A stretch of DNA of 64,000 nt from Rhodobium gokarnense (GTDB lineage Bacteria; Pseudomonadota; Alphaproteobacteria; Rhizobiales; Rhodobiaceae): positions 186,001 through 250,000 of the forward strand of contig NZ_JAOQNS010000001.1 of the NCBI RefSeq assembly GCF_025961475.1. The letters are read 5' to 3'. The notes under the pieces are model-generated. The model searched no databases, was not told the origin of the DNA, and worked only from the letters and a program-made list of their open reading frames with translations. A program made the translations under genes and the position numbers. Shown here in pieces: positions 1 to 8,653 of this stretch. How positions within the stretch are numbered: position 1 is the stretch's first letter; every line of letters starts with the position of its first letter.

Positions 1-651
1 GCGATCGTGCGCGAGCCGAGCCTGTTCCTGTTCGACGAGCCGCTCTCCAACCTCGACGCCAAGCTGCGGGTGGAGATGCGCACGGAACTCCTGCAGCTCC
101 ACCGCAGCCTCGATGCGACGACCGTCTACGTCACCCACGACCAGGAAGAGGCCATGACCATGGCCGACCGGATCGTCGTCATGAACAAGGGGCGGATCGA
201 GCAGATCGGATCGCCCTCGGAGATCTATTTCCGGCCGGCCTCGCTGATGGTCGCCGGCTTCATCGGCAGCCCGGCGATGAACTTCGTCGACGGCAAGGTG
301 GCGGGCGGTAAGGTCGAGACGCCGATCGGCGCCATCGCGGCGTCCTCGCTGCCGGAGGACGGCACCAAGGTCACCATCGGCTTCCGGCCGGACGACTTTT
401 ATTTCCCCGACGACCTGCCGGCCGAGGAGACCGCGGCGACGATCTCCTTCTCGGTCCGCTTCATCGAACTCCTCGGCGCCCGCGGCATCGTCACGCTGAG
501 GGCCGGCACCACCGACTTCAAGGCGATCTTCGAGGAGCGCTTCCTCAACCGCTTCACCGAAGGCGCCACCGTGCCGCTGTCGCTCAGCAGGGACCGGCTG
601 CACGTTTTCCTGAAAGAGACCGGCGCACGGTGGGGCGGCGAGGCGTCCTGA
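1..651 (+). CDS. ABC transporter ATP-binding protein, MalK/UgpC type (5' partial)
   Basis: C-terminal part of an ABC importer ATPase whose start lies before the window; the reading frame is open from base 1. Visible are the Walker B stretch [16 protein letters not shown], the D-loop, and the switch histidine in [15 protein letters not shown]. These are followed by a TOBE-type beta domain of about 120 residues ending in a GGEAS tail. The pattern of Walker B, H-loop and TOBE is that of MalK/UgpC/PotA ATPases, which energise sugar, glycerol-phosphate or polyamine importers in the cytoplasm. Walker A and the signature motif are outside the window, so the substrate class cannot be fixed. It is convergent with the next gene and is not part of the amino-acid operon downstream. 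Confidence 0.9.
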   Translation, partial: AIVREPSLFLFDEPLSNLDAKLRVEMRTELLQLHRSLDATTVYVTHDQEEAMTMADRIVVMNKGRIEQIGSPSEIYFRPASLMVAGFIGSPAMNFVDGKVAGGKVETPIGAIAASSLPEDGTKVTIGFRPDDFYFPDDLPAEETAATISFSVRFIELLGARGIVTLRAGTTDFKAIFEERFLNRFTEGATVPLSLSRDRLHVFLKETGARWGGEAS

Positions 652-679
652 CGCCGTCCGTCCGCTTGGTGGGTTGGCC

Positions 680-1612
680 CTATTGCGCGTTGAGGAACGA
701 CAGCCACAGGAACAGGCTGACGACCGACAGCAGCGTTGCCAGGATGATCGTCGCCGAGACTTCCATTTCCGCCGCGCCGTAGCGCTTGGCGACCAGGTAG
801 CTGTTGATGCCCGACGGCAGGGCGGCATAGATGACCGCGACGCCGCCGACCACGGGCGGCAGGCCGAACAGCTTGAAGGCCAGCACCCAGACCGCCAGCG
901 GGTGAATGACGAGCTTGACGAGGCTCAGCATCAGGCCGCTGGTCAGCCCCCGCACCAGATTGTAGCGCGCCAGCGACATGCCCATGGCAAGGAGGGCGCA
1001 GGTCGCGGTCGTCTTGCCGATGCCCTCCAGGAGCGTTGCCAGGATGCCGCCGGGCGTCAGGCCCGTGAGCTTCAGGAACAGTCCCACGATCATGGCGACG
1101 ACGATCGGATTGCGGATCAGCGAGCCGCCGATCTTGGCGAATTGCGTCCTGAGGCCGGTGCCGGAGGTCGGGCCTTCGACCATCAGCGTGACGGCCGTCA
1201 TCATGATCGGCAGGTGGACGGCGAGAAGCAGGAACATCGGCATCGCCGCGGCATCGCCATAGACCCGGATGATCAGCGGAATGCCGAGGAGGACCGTGTT
1301 GGACTGGGCCGAGACGAAGCCGAAGAGGACGCTTTCCTTCCAGGTGCCGTTGCCGAGCCGGGTCGCGAGCAGCATGCCGGCGAGCCAGGCGACCGCGACG
1401 CCGGAGAAATAGGCGACCAGGTAGGCCCAGGAGAAATCCGCACTATCGAAGTCCTTGGTCAGGGTGAGGACGATCAGGGCCGGCACGGCAATGGAAAAGA
1501 CGTACTCGGTGAGGCCTTCCTCGGCCGCGCGCGAGACGAGGCGCGTCTTCTGCGCCAGCCAGCCGACGGCGATGAGACCGATCACCGGGAGGATGATGGC
1601 AAGGATGGACAT
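680..1612 (-). CDS. AEC-family (auxin efflux carrier type) transporter
   Basis: A 310-residue, strongly hydrophobic protein with about ten predicted membrane spans, beginning MSILAIILPVIGLIAVGWLAQ. The length, the N-terminal helix and the late ALPSGINSYLVAKRYG segment (near residues 265-280) match the AEC family, whose bacterial members move organic or dicarboxylic acids and amino-acid derivatives across the inner membrane. It is the last gene of a minus-strand run that starts at 7428, lying 23 bases after the ketopantoate-reductase-like gene. That context suggests export or import of a keto or hydroxy acid made by its neighbours. The substrate is unknown. The start ATG has no strong Shine-Dalgarno sequence. 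Confidence 0.85.
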   Translation of the reverse strand: MSILAIILPVIGLIAVGWLAQKTRLVSRAAEEGLTEYVFSIAVPALIVLTLTKDFDSADFSWAYLVAYFSGVAVAWLAGMLLATRLGNGTWKESVLFGFVSAQSNTVLLGIPLIIRVYGDAAAMPMFLLLAVHLPIMMTAVTLMVEGPTSGTGLRTQFAKIGGSLIRNPIVVAMIVGLFLKLTGLTPGGILATLLEGIGKTTATCALLAMGMSLARYNLVRGLTSGLMLSLVKLVIHPLAVWVLAFKLFGLPPVVGGVAVIYAALPSGINSYLVAKRYGAAEMEVSATIILATLLSVVSLFLWLSFLNAQ

Positions 1613-1635
1613 GGGCGATCTGCCGGGTGAGGGGT

Positions 1636-2634
1636 TCAGGACTCGGTGGGGTTCGGGAAGGGCGCGATGCCGAGCGTCTCCGCCCGGGCGCGGGTGAGAG
1701 CCAGCAGCATGTCGATGGTCGGCACCGGAACGCCCTTCAGCCGGCCGAGATCGCTGACGCCGCCCATCAGGGTCTCGATCTCCGGCTTCCGGCGCAATTC
1801 GAAGTCCTGCAGCATGGAGGACTTGTGATTGCCGACCTTGGCGACCGTCTCTTTCATCGGGGCAAGCACGTCGGTCAGGCCGAAGGCGGCGGCGACGGCG
1901 CCGACCTCCAGCCAGGCGTCGCGGGTCAGATCAGCGAGCGGCGGGAAGATGAGGAGGTTGCGCGAGGTCATGCCGGTCAGTGCGCCGATCCCGCCGGTCA
2001 CGCAGTTGAGGCTCAGCTTCTTCCAGATCTCGCGCTCGAAGGTCTCGCTGTGGACCGCGTTGAGGGCATCGCTGGAAAGGGCCTCGACGAGGGCCGCGCA
2101 TGCAGGCCGGACGCGCTCGTCCGCCTCGCCGAACACGAACCTGTTGGCCGTCGGGCTGGAATTCATGATGAGGCCCGGCGCCTCCACATGGTTGGCCGAA
2201 AAGGCGATGCCGCCGATGGTGCGCTCAATGCCGACCTTGTCCTTCAAGGTCCCGATCATGTCGGCGATCGCCGGCGACCAGGCGTCCTGGGGCACGTCGA
2301 GGCTCGCCAGATACCACCAGGGCAGGCCGTTGACGCAGAAGGCGACGGCGGTCTCGGGGCCGCAAAGGGCCGCGATGCCGTCGGCGATGCCGGCAAGCGC
2401 CGGCGTCTTCACGGTGACGAGCACGATGTCCTGGACCGGCAGGTCGGCGGGAGTGTCGGTCGCGTGGGGGTGGACGGTGACCGTCCTGCCGTCGCTCTGC
2501 AGCGACAGGCCGGTCGCCTGTATGGCGGCCAGATGCGGGCCGCGGGCGACGACGGAAACGTCGTGGCCGGCCTCGGCAAGACGCACGGCGAGATGGCCGC
2601 CGATGGCACCGGCGCCGTAGACACAGATCTTCAT
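1636..2634 (-). CDS. 2-dehydropantoate 2-reductase family protein (ApbA/PanE)
   Basis: 332 residues starting MKICVYGAGAIGGHLAVRLAEAGHDV, a Rossmann nucleotide-binding motif (GxGAIG) for NAD(P)H. It has the ApbA N-terminal domain and an alpha-helical C-terminal domain (KLSLNCVTGGIGALTG, near residue 190) typical of ketopantoate reductases. PanE itself makes pantoate for CoA synthesis, but many paralogues in catabolic operons reduce other 2-keto acids. Its place after an aminotransferase and an amino-acid importer favours such a role here. The frame stays open upstream to 2778, but that would run into the aminotransferase. AGGAG lies 6 bases before the ATG at 2634, which decides the start; ATG at 2640 abuts the AGGAG and is less likely. 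Confidence 0.88.
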   Translation of the reverse strand: MKICVYGAGAIGGHLAVRLAEAGHDVSVVARGPHLAAIQATGLSLQSDGRTVTVHPHATDTPADLPVQDIVLVTVKTPALAGIADGIAALCGPETAVAFCVNGLPWWYLASLDVPQDAWSPAIADMIGTLKDKVGIERTIGGIAFSANHVEAPGLIMNSSPTANRFVFGEADERVRPACAALVEALSSDALNAVHSETFEREIWKKLSLNCVTGGIGALTGMTSRNLLIFPPLADLTRDAWLEVGAVAAAFGLTDVLAPMKETVAKVGNHKSSMLQDFELRRKPEIETLMGGVSDLGRLKGVPVPTIDMLLALTRARAETLGIAPFPNPTES

Positions 2635-2719
2635 TGTCATCTCCTGAACGGTGGAGGCAGGGGGTCTTGGCCCGGAAAGGGTCTTTCCGGGAAAGGACGA
2701 GCCGGGCTCGGAAGGGGGC

Positions 2720-3922
2720 TCAGCTAAGCCGGTTGCAGAACTGGCGCAGCCTTTCCAGAGCGCCGCGCAGGTCCTCAAGGTCGACAGAGTAGGACAACCT
2801 CAGGAAGGGCGACAGGCCGAAGCCGCTGCCGGGCACCACGAGGACGCCGGCCTCGTCGATGGCGAGCCGCGAGAAATCCTCGTCGCTGTTGATCGTCTCC
2901 CCGGACGGGGTCTTGCGGCCGAGGGTTCCGGCGCAGTTGGCGAAGACGAAGAACGAGCCGGAGGTGCGCACGGCCTCAAGGCCCGGCATCTGGTTGACCA
3001 TGGAAAGGGCGAGGTCGCGCCGGTCGACATAGGAGTCCCGGTTCGATGCCTGGTAGCTGTTGTCGCCGCGAAGGGCCTCGATCGCGGCGGCCTGGGAGAT
3101 CGAATTGGGCGAGCCGGCGATATGGCTGAGGACGCTCGACATGCCCTTGATGAGGTGGGCCGGGCCGGCCGCAAAGCCGAGGCGCCAGCCCATCATCACG
3201 TAGCCCTTGGAAAAGCCGTTGATGACGATGGTGCGCGCCTTGGCATCCTCGCCGACCGAGGCGGGCGAGGGCGCGGTGACGCCGTCGTAGGTCAGGTGCT
3301 CGTAGATCTCGTCGGTGACGACGGTCACGGCCGGGTGCCGCTCAAGCACGTCGTGGAGCTTGCGCAGCAGCTCCGCGTCGTAGACCGCGCCGGTCGGGTT
3401 GTTCGGCGTGTTGATGAGGACGGCGCGGGTGCGCTCGGTGATCGCCGCCTCCAGGTCCTCCGGCTGCAGCAGGAAACCGTTCTCCTGGCTGCAGACGACC
3501 GGCACCGGCACGGCGCCGGTGAGGCGCACGATGTCGGGATAGGAGACCCAGTAGGGCGCCGGGACGATGATCTCGTCGCCCGGATCGGCAAGGGCGAGGA
3601 AGGCGGCCTGCAAGAGCGGCTTGGTGCCGTTGGCGACGGTGACCTCGGACGGGGCGTATTCCAGGCCGTTCTCGGTGCGCAGCTTGTCGACGAGGGCGGC
3701 GCGCAGCTCGTTGGTGCCGTCGCCGGCGGTGTAGCGGGTGTCGCCGCGCTTGATGGCCTCGATGCCGGCGGCGCGGATGTGCTCCGGCGTGTTGAAGTCC
3801 GGCTCGCCGGCGATCAGGGACGTGACCTGCTTGCCCTCGGCACGCAGTTCCGCGGCGCGGCGGATCAGGGCCATGGTGACGGACGGGCGGGTATTGCTTA
3901 CGCGACTGGCCAGTTCAGGCAT
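2720..3922 (-). CDS. Pyridoxal-phosphate aminotransferase, class I (aspartate aminotransferase-like)
   Basis: 400 residues of fold-type I aminotransferase. The N terminus carries SLIAGEPDFNTPEHI (substrate-gating region), followed by YTAGDGTNELRAAL and NTPNNPTGAVY (Asn that contacts PLP). DEIYEHLTYDG supplies the Asp and Tyr at the cofactor, and INGFSKGYVMMGWRLGF contains the Schiff-base Lys in SKG. The C-terminal LRLSYSVD holds the substrate-carboxylate Arg. This is the AspC/AatA subgroup I-gamma pattern common in rhizobia. It would swap an amino group between an imported amino acid and a 2-keto acid in the cytoplasm. It lies 23 bases downstream of the permease genes and upstream of a keto-acid-reductase-like gene, so the operon looks like import followed by transamination and reduction. 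Confidence 0.93.
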   Translation of the reverse strand: MPELASRVSNTRPSVTMALIRRAAELRAEGKQVTSLIAGEPDFNTPEHIRAAGIEAIKRGDTRYTAGDGTNELRAALVDKLRTENGLEYAPSEVTVANGTKPLLQAAFLALADPGDEIIVPAPYWVSYPDIVRLTGAVPVPVVCSQENGFLLQPEDLEAAITERTRAVLINTPNNPTGAVYDAELLRKLHDVLERHPAVTVVTDEIYEHLTYDGVTAPSPASVGEDAKARTIVINGFSKGYVMMGWRLGFAAGPAHLIKGMSSVLSHIAGSPNSISQAAAIEALRGDNSYQASNRDSYVDRRDLALSMVNQMPGLEAVRTSGSFFVFANCAGTLGRKTPSGETINSDEDFSRLAIDEAGVLVVPGSGFGLSPFLRLSYSVDLEDLRGALERLRQFCNRLS

Positions 3923-3945
3923 GGTTCAAGTTTCCCTCTAGAAGG

Positions 3946-5037
3946 TCAATGGTTCTGGCGCCGGCGTTCCAGCCGCAGGGCGTAAAGGCTCAGCGCGTAG
4001 CAGAAGGTGAAGTAGAAGGCGGCGGCGAAGACGTAGCCCTCGACGCTGAAGCCGATCCAGGCCGGGTCGCGCGAGGCGAGCTGGATCGCCGCCAGGAAGT
4101 CGGACATGCCGATGACGATGATCAGCGAGGTGTCCTTGAAGAACAGGACGACGATGGTGACGAGGCCGGGGATCGAATGGCGGATAACCTGGGGCAGCGT
4201 CACCAGGAAGAGGATCTGCCAGCGCTTCATGCCGATCGAGAACGCCGCCTCGGACTGGCCTTCCGGGATGACCTGGAAGCCGCCGCGCAGCGCCTCGGCG
4301 ATATAGGCCGCGGCGACGATCAGGAAGGCGGCGAGCGCCCGCATCAGCTTCGGCAGGGTCATGCCTTCCGGCAGGAAGAACGGCAGCATCACCGAGGCGA
4401 TGAACAGGGTGGCGACAAGCGGCGAGCCCCGGAACGCCTCGATGACGGCGATCGATATCCAGCGGAAGAGCCGGAATTCGGAGCGCCGGCCGAGGGCGAG
4501 GAGAAGACCGACCGGAAAGCCGAGCGGCAGCACCGTCAGGCTCAAGAGCAGGGTCAGCGGCAGGCCGCCGATCATTTCGGTGCGCACCGGCGGAAGGCCG
4601 AAGCCGCCGAGCAGCAGCCAGAACACGCTGACGATGGCGGCGAGCCACGCCAGGACCAGGCCCTTGCCCCAGAAGCGCGGCACCATGGCGATGCCGGTGA
4701 TGCCGAACAGGATAACGATGGCAAGGGTCGCCCGCCAGCGTTCCTCCAGCGGGAACATGCCGTAGATGAAGAAGCGGAACTTTTCCTGGATGAACGGCCA
4801 GCAGGCGCCGGCCGCCCGGCGGCACTCCTCGGGCGTGCCCGACCAGACCGCCTCGCTGAAGAGCCAGCGGAAGAGCGGCGGCACCACCAGCGTCAGGATG
4901 ACGACGCAGCCGACGGTGATGAAGACGTTGGTGGGTGTGCCGAGCAGCACCTTGCCGTAGCGGCGGGCCGCCGAGAGCTCTTCCTTGTTCGGGTTCGGCT
5001 GGGCCGGGATGGGCTGCGCCTGTACGAAGGTGGTCAT
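3946..5037 (-). CDS. aapM: Amino-acid ABC transporter permease, AapM type
   Basis: 363-residue inner-membrane permease with HisM/GltK features. It starts MTTFVQAQPIP with a cytoplasmic leader, then several membrane spans. Near residue 265 it has the EAA-type loop EALRGGFQVIPEGQSEAAFSIGMK that docks the ATPase. A long insertion after the first span, as in AapM/BztC, distinguishes it from the short GltK form. The start is fixed by a 4-base ATGA overlap with the upstream permease stop; the frame remains open further upstream only because of codon bias. It pairs with the 5034-6263 product to form the membrane channel of a broad-range L-amino-acid importer. Confidence 0.9.
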   Translation of the reverse strand: MTTFVQAQPIPAQPNPNKEELSAARRYGKVLLGTPTNVFITVGCVVILTLVVPPLFRWLFSEAVWSGTPEECRRAAGACWPFIQEKFRFFIYGMFPLEERWRATLAIVILFGITGIAMVPRFWGKGLVLAWLAAIVSVFWLLLGGFGLPPVRTEMIGGLPLTLLLSLTVLPLGFPVGLLLALGRRSEFRLFRWISIAVIEAFRGSPLVATLFIASVMLPFFLPEGMTLPKLMRALAAFLIVAAAYIAEALRGGFQVIPEGQSEAAFSIGMKRWQILFLVTLPQVIRHSIPGLVTIVVLFFKDTSLIIVIGMSDFLAAIQLASRDPAWIGFSVEGYVFAAAFYFTFCYALSLYALRLERRRQNH

Positions 5038-6263
5038 CGCTGCCCCCGTTCCACCAGCTTCTTGTTGAAGCGGTTCATGAGCGTTGCCGCGAGCAGCGTC
5101 GGGAGCAGGTAGCCGCCGACCATGATGGCGACGCCCTCGATGCTGTGGCCGGAAAAGTTGATGGTCGTCGACAGCGCCCAGAAGAAGTCCGGAAAGCCGA
5201 TGGCGATGGCGAGACTGCTGTTCTTGATGACGCTGATGTATTGCGTGGTCACCGAGGGCACGATCGCCAGCAGCGCCTGCGGCACGACGACGAGGCGCAG
5301 CATCTGGAGATTGGAGAGGCCGAGGCTGCCGGCGGCCTCGCGCTGGCCCTTGTGGACGCCTTCGATGCCGCCGCGCACCAGTTCGGCGATGAAGGCGCCG
5401 GCATAGAGCGACTGGGCGACGGTGAGCGCGACGAATTCCGGCGTCAGCGTCATGCCGCCGGTGAAGTTGAAGGTGCCGCGCACCGGCGGCGACAGGGTGA
5501 AGGTGCCGGCGAAAATCGCGACGGCGACAAAGGTGATGAGCGCCAGCACGAGCCGCGTGACGAGATGGGGCGTGCGGCCGAAGATGGACCGCCACAGCGG
5601 CGCGAGCAGAAGAAACAGCGCGATGGCGGCGGCGGCCGCAACGGCAAGGCCGGCGCTGTTGCCGGCGAATTCCAGTGCCGGCACCTGCAGGCCGCGCTGG
5701 CTGAGGAAGATGGTGTCGCCCAGCGACAGGGCCCGGCGGACGACGGGAAGCTCCAGCAGCAGCGTGTACCAGAAGAGGATCTGCAGGAGCTGCGGCGTGT
5801 TGCGGGCAAGGTTCACATAGGCGCCCGTCACCAGCTTCAGCAGCGGGTTTTCCGAGACGCGCATGACGCCGACGACGACGCCGATGACGGTCGACAGGAG
5901 GCAGGCGATGATCGCAACGCGCAGGGTGTTGGCCGCGCCGACCAGGATCATCCAGCCGAGGCTGTCGTCCGGGGCGTAGGGAATGATGCTCTCGGCAATG
6001 TCGATGCCGGCTTCGCGGTTAAGGAAGTCGAGGCCGAGATTGAGGTTCTGGCGGACCAGGTTGGCGTACATGATGCGGGTGAAGACCAGCACCACCACGA
6101 AGAGGGCGACGGCGCCAAAGATCTGCCAGAGAACCGCGCGGCCGCGCCGTGTGCGCCAGAGCGCGGGGCCGAGCAGGCTCGGCGGCGGCGGCGGCAGGAG
6201 GCCGGTCGCGGTGGTCGAAGGCGCCTCATCGAGGCCGGCCTTACGCCAGGTAACGTCCAACAT
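5034..6263 (-). CDS. aapQ: Amino-acid ABC transporter permease, AapQ type
   Basis: 409-residue permease. After the start MLDVTWRKAGLDE comes a Pro-rich cytoplasmic segment, then a first span (AVLWQIFGAVALFVVVLVFTR). The HisMQ core includes ARNTPQLLQILFWY and the EAA loop VRGGIEGVHKGQREAAGSLGLSN near residue 300. The extended form, about 400 residues with an insertion between spans 2 and 3, matches AapQ/BztB. ATG 6263 is preferred: GGAG lies 11 bases upstream, and a longer reading runs into the intergenic hairpin and repeats. A GTG at 6272 is an alternative. Translationally coupled to the next permease (ATGA). Confidence 0.9.
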   Translation of the reverse strand: MLDVTWRKAGLDEAPSTTATGLLPPPPPSLLGPALWRTRRGRAVLWQIFGAVALFVVVLVFTRIMYANLVRQNLNLGLDFLNREAGIDIAESIIPYAPDDSLGWMILVGAANTLRVAIIACLLSTVIGVVVGVMRVSENPLLKLVTGAYVNLARNTPQLLQILFWYTLLLELPVVRRALSLGDTIFLSQRGLQVPALEFAGNSAGLAVAAAAAIALFLLLAPLWRSIFGRTPHLVTRLVLALITFVAVAIFAGTFTLSPPVRGTFNFTGGMTLTPEFVALTVAQSLYAGAFIAELVRGGIEGVHKGQREAAGSLGLSNLQMLRLVVVPQALLAIVPSVTTQYISVIKNSSLAIAIGFPDFFWALSTTINFSGHSIEGVAIMVGGYLLPTLLAATLMNRFNKKLVERGQR

Positions 6264-6292
6264 GGTATCCACTACTCCGTCTGGGCCCGGTC

Positions 6293-6322
6293 CGGTTTCC
6301 CGCCGCATGGGGCGGGAAACCG
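6293..6322 (-). other. Intergenic hairpin between binding-protein and permease genes
   Basis: A perfect 12-base-pair stem (CGGTTTCCCGCC paired with GGCGGGAAACCG) with the six-base loop GCATGG. It lies 57-86 bases after the binding-protein stop and 30 bases before the AapQ start. No T-run follows on the minus strand. Such hairpins in other binding-protein operons stabilise the 5' mRNA and keep binding protein in excess over permeases; I infer that role here. Confidence 0.75.
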
Positions 6323-6324
6323 TT

Positions 6325-6359
6325 TCGATAGGTCCGGATTGCCGTCGATAGGTCCGGAT
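6325..6359. repeat. Two direct copies of a 15-base repeat
   Basis: TCGATAGGTCCGGAT occurs at 6325-6339 and again at 6345-6359, a period of exactly 20 bases. It sits between the binding-protein stop codon (6379) and the intergenic hairpin. I do not recognise it; it may be a small duplication or a binding element. Confidence 0.85.
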
Positions 6360-6378
6360 GCCGTTGGGGCGGCAGGGC

Positions 6379-7428
6379 TCAGAGGAACGGGGGCGGGTAG
6401 AGCAGGCCACCGTTGAGGTAGAGGTGGTTGGCGCCGCGCTCCAGCTTCAGCGGCGACTTCATGCCGAGGTTCTGGTCGTAGAGCTCGCCGTAGTTGCCCA
6501 CCATCTTGACGATGTTGTAGGCCCAGTCGTCGGACAGGCCGAGGCCCTTGGCCAGGCCCTCCTGCTTGCCGAGCAGGCGCTGCACCCGCGGCGAGGAACT
6601 GGAGGCCAGCATGTCGTCGACGTTTTCGCTGGTGACGCCGACTTCTTCGGCGATCATCGGGGCGTAAACCACCCAGCGGATGATGTTGTACCACTCGTCG
6701 TCGCCCTGGCGGACGACCGGGGCCAGGGGCGACTTGGCGATGACGTCGTTGAGGACGACGTAGTCGTCGGGGTTCTTCGACAGGACGCGGATCGAGCCGA
6801 GATAGGTGCGGTCCGAGGTGAAGACGTCGCATCGGCCGGAGAAGAAGGCACGGCGCATGTCGTCGAAGCTGTCCATGGCGATGGAGGTGAATTCCATGTT
6901 GTGGGCACGGAAGAAGTCGCCAATGTTGAGCTCGGAGTTGGAGCCCGGCGTGACGCAGACGGTGGCGCCGTTCAGCTCGGTCGCCTTGGTGACGCCGAGG
7001 GACTTCGGCACCATCATGCCCTGGCCGTCGATGACGGTGTAGGGACCGGAGAGGAAACCGAGCGAGGTGTCGCGGGTGAAGGTGGTCGTGACCTGGCGGA
7101 ACAGGACGTCGACCTCGCCCGACTGCAGGGCCGGGAAGCGGGTCTGGGTGGTCAGCGGGATGAAGTCGACCTTGGTGGCGTCACCGAGGACGGCGGCGGC
7201 GACCGCCTTGCAGTAGTCGACGTCCATGCCGTGCAGGACGCCGTCGGAATCGGGATAGCCGAAGCCCGGAACGTCGATCGAGGTGCCGCATTTGAGGACG
7301 CCGCGTTCCTTGACGGCGTCGAGCGTCGGGCCGGCGTGTGCGATGCTGGAGGCTGCGAGACAGCTGCCGACGGTGACCGTCAGAGCCAGAGCCGCACGCC
7401 TGGAAGCGCTTTGGAGTGTAGACAACAT
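6379..7428 (-). CDS. aapJ: Amino-acid ABC transporter periplasmic binding protein, AapJ type
   Basis: 349 residues with a Sec signal peptide (hydrophobic run ALALTVTVGSCLAASSIAHA, cleavage near residue 32). The mature part is an SBP family 3 protein: TLDAVKERGVLKCGTSIDVPGFG, then MDVDYCKAVAAAVLGD, and SGEVDVLFRQVTTTFTRDTSLG near residue 105, which carries ligand contacts. The length and the extra N-terminal Cys (KCG) match AapJ/BztA, general L-amino-acid binding proteins. It is first in the operon, with GGGGA about 8 bases before the ATG. No HisP/AapP-type ATPase follows in this operon. It is divergent from the LysR gene at 7681. Confidence 0.92.
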   Translation of the reverse strand: MLSTLQSASRRAALALTVTVGSCLAASSIAHAGPTLDAVKERGVLKCGTSIDVPGFGYPDSDGVLHGMDVDYCKAVAAAVLGDATKVDFIPLTTQTRFPALQSGEVDVLFRQVTTTFTRDTSLGFLSGPYTVIDGQGMMVPKSLGVTKATELNGATVCVTPGSNSELNIGDFFRAHNMEFTSIAMDSFDDMRRAFFSGRCDVFTSDRTYLGSIRVLSKNPDDYVVLNDVIAKSPLAPVVRQGDDEWYNIIRWVVYAPMIAEEVGVTSENVDDMLASSSSPRVQRLLGKQEGLAKGLGLSDDWAYNIVKMVGNYGELYDQNLGMKSPLKLERGANHLYLNGGLLYPPPFL

Positions 7429-7626
7429 TCAAAGTTCCCCAGTTTGGTGGCGATCCCCTCGTGATCGCGGGGCTTTGGCGTGTCCTCCACAGTGTTCAGC
7501 GTTCTTGTGCGCTGGCGGTAGCGGATGTTCTCTTGCCGGATTTCTCCGCTCCGAAAATCTTGCGGCCGTTAGACATTGGATTGGCGGCCGTTCGATAAGT
7601 TCAGGCTATGGCTCGGTTCTTGCTAC

Positions 7627-7659
7627 GGCAATTCCAGTAATTGCCATAACAGATATGGC
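7627..7659. promoter_or_regulatory. Two overlapping perfect inverted repeats in the divergent promoter (candidate LysR site)
   Basis: GGCAATT-CCAGT-AATTGCC at 7627-7645 and GCCATA-ACAGA-TATGGC at 7643-7659 are both perfect, both have 5-base spacers, and share the bases GCC. They lie 21 bases before the LysR start codon and about 200 bases before the aapJ-type gene. Adjacent recognition and activation sites are normal for LysR tetramers. The core ATAACAGATAT recurs as ATAACTGTTAT at 8654. Confidence 0.6.
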
Positions 7660-7680
7660 GGAATCGCAATCCCGGGTCCC

Positions 7681-8616
7681 ATGAACGAAAAACAACTGCA
7701 CTTTTTCTCGGCAATTGCCGAATTCGGCAGCTTCTCTGCCGCTGCTGCGGTGCTCGGTCTCGATCAGCCCTCGCTCAGCCGCTACATCCGTCAGCTTGAG
7801 GACGATATCGGCGCCAAGCTGTTCCACAGGACCGGCCGCGGCGTGCGGCTGACGGAAACCGGAGAGGAGTTTCTCGGTATTGCGCAGCGCTACCTCAAGG
7901 ATACGGACGCGCTGCGCCACAAGGTGGACGACGGGCGCAACGATCTGCGCGGCTCGATCTCGCTCGGGGTCATCCAGTTCCTCGGCGAGGCGTTCGTGCC
8001 GGACTGCCTGCTCAAATACAACGAGATGCGCCCGAACATGACCGTCCAGGTGACCGGCGGCGGCAGCGGCATCATCCAGGAGATGCTTTTGTCCGGGCGC
8101 ATCGATGTCGGCCTCCTCTATGATGCGGGGCTCTCCGGCGACCTGGTCGCCGAACAGGTCTTCACCGACCGGCTGGTGCTCTACGGCTCCCGGGAACTTG
8201 CCGGCCGCCACGGCTTCGATGGCGAGAGTGAGCTCAGCCTTCCCCGGCTCGCCGGCGTGCCGATCATCGCCCAGACCCGCCAGCACGGCCTCAGGCGCGC
8301 CATCGAGCATGCGGCGCGGCGCGCCGGCGTCGGCCTCAACGTCGTCTTCGAGGTCGACAGCCTGGTGACCGCAAAGGCGCTGGCCCGCCGGCAGGGCGGC
8401 TTTGCGGTGGTGCCGTTCGGGTCGGTCTGCGGCGACATCGACCGGCCCGATGTCTTCATGCCGTGGATCGGCGAGCCGCGGATCGAGGTCACCTTCAGCA
8501 TCGCCACCGCGCGCAACCGCAAGATCGAGCGCGGCGCCCTGGAGCTGGTCTCGCTGATCCGCAGCGATATCCGCGACTTCGCCAAGTCCATCGAGGCGAT
8601 GTCCGAGCACCGGTGA
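7681..8616 (+). CDS. LysR-family transcriptional regulator
   Basis: 311 residues. An N-terminal winged helix-turn-helix (LHFFSAIAEFGSFSAAAAVLGLDQPSLSRYIRQLEDDIGAKLFHRTGRGVRLT) spans residues 4-60. The periplasmic-binding-like effector domain (GSISLGVIQFLGEAFVPDCL, near 90) resembles Nac/CynR/GltC-like members. The ATG at 7681 begins MNEKQLHFF at the usual distance from the helix-turn-helix; the open frame further upstream would cover the palindromes and is rejected. Being divergent from the amino-acid importer operon and directly before RidA and DadA-like genes, it most likely controls both, with an amino acid or related molecule as effector (inference). Confidence 0.92.
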   Translation: MNEKQLHFFSAIAEFGSFSAAAAVLGLDQPSLSRYIRQLEDDIGAKLFHRTGRGVRLTETGEEFLGIAQRYLKDTDALRHKVDDGRNDLRGSISLGVIQFLGEAFVPDCLLKYNEMRPNMTVQVTGGGSGIIQEMLLSGRIDVGLLYDAGLSGDLVAEQVFTDRLVLYGSRELAGRHGFDGESELSLPRLAGVPIIAQTRQHGLRRAIEHAARRAGVGLNVVFEVDSLVTAKALARRQGGFAVVPFGSVCGDIDRPDVFMPWIGEPRIEVTFSIATARNRKIERGALELVSLIRSDIRDFAKSIEAMSEHR

Positions 8617-8653
8617 AGCGGGCGAGAACGCCTCCTGCCATGGCGGATATGCG

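Noticed and set aside
1636-2634. Labelling this gene panE of pantothenate synthesis
   Set aside because: The fold is right, but the operon is an amino-acid uptake and transamination cluster, so a paralogue with another keto-acid substrate is at least as likely.
6325-6359. CRISPR-like array
   Set aside because: Only two 15-base copies with a 5-base gap; too few, too short and no cas genes.
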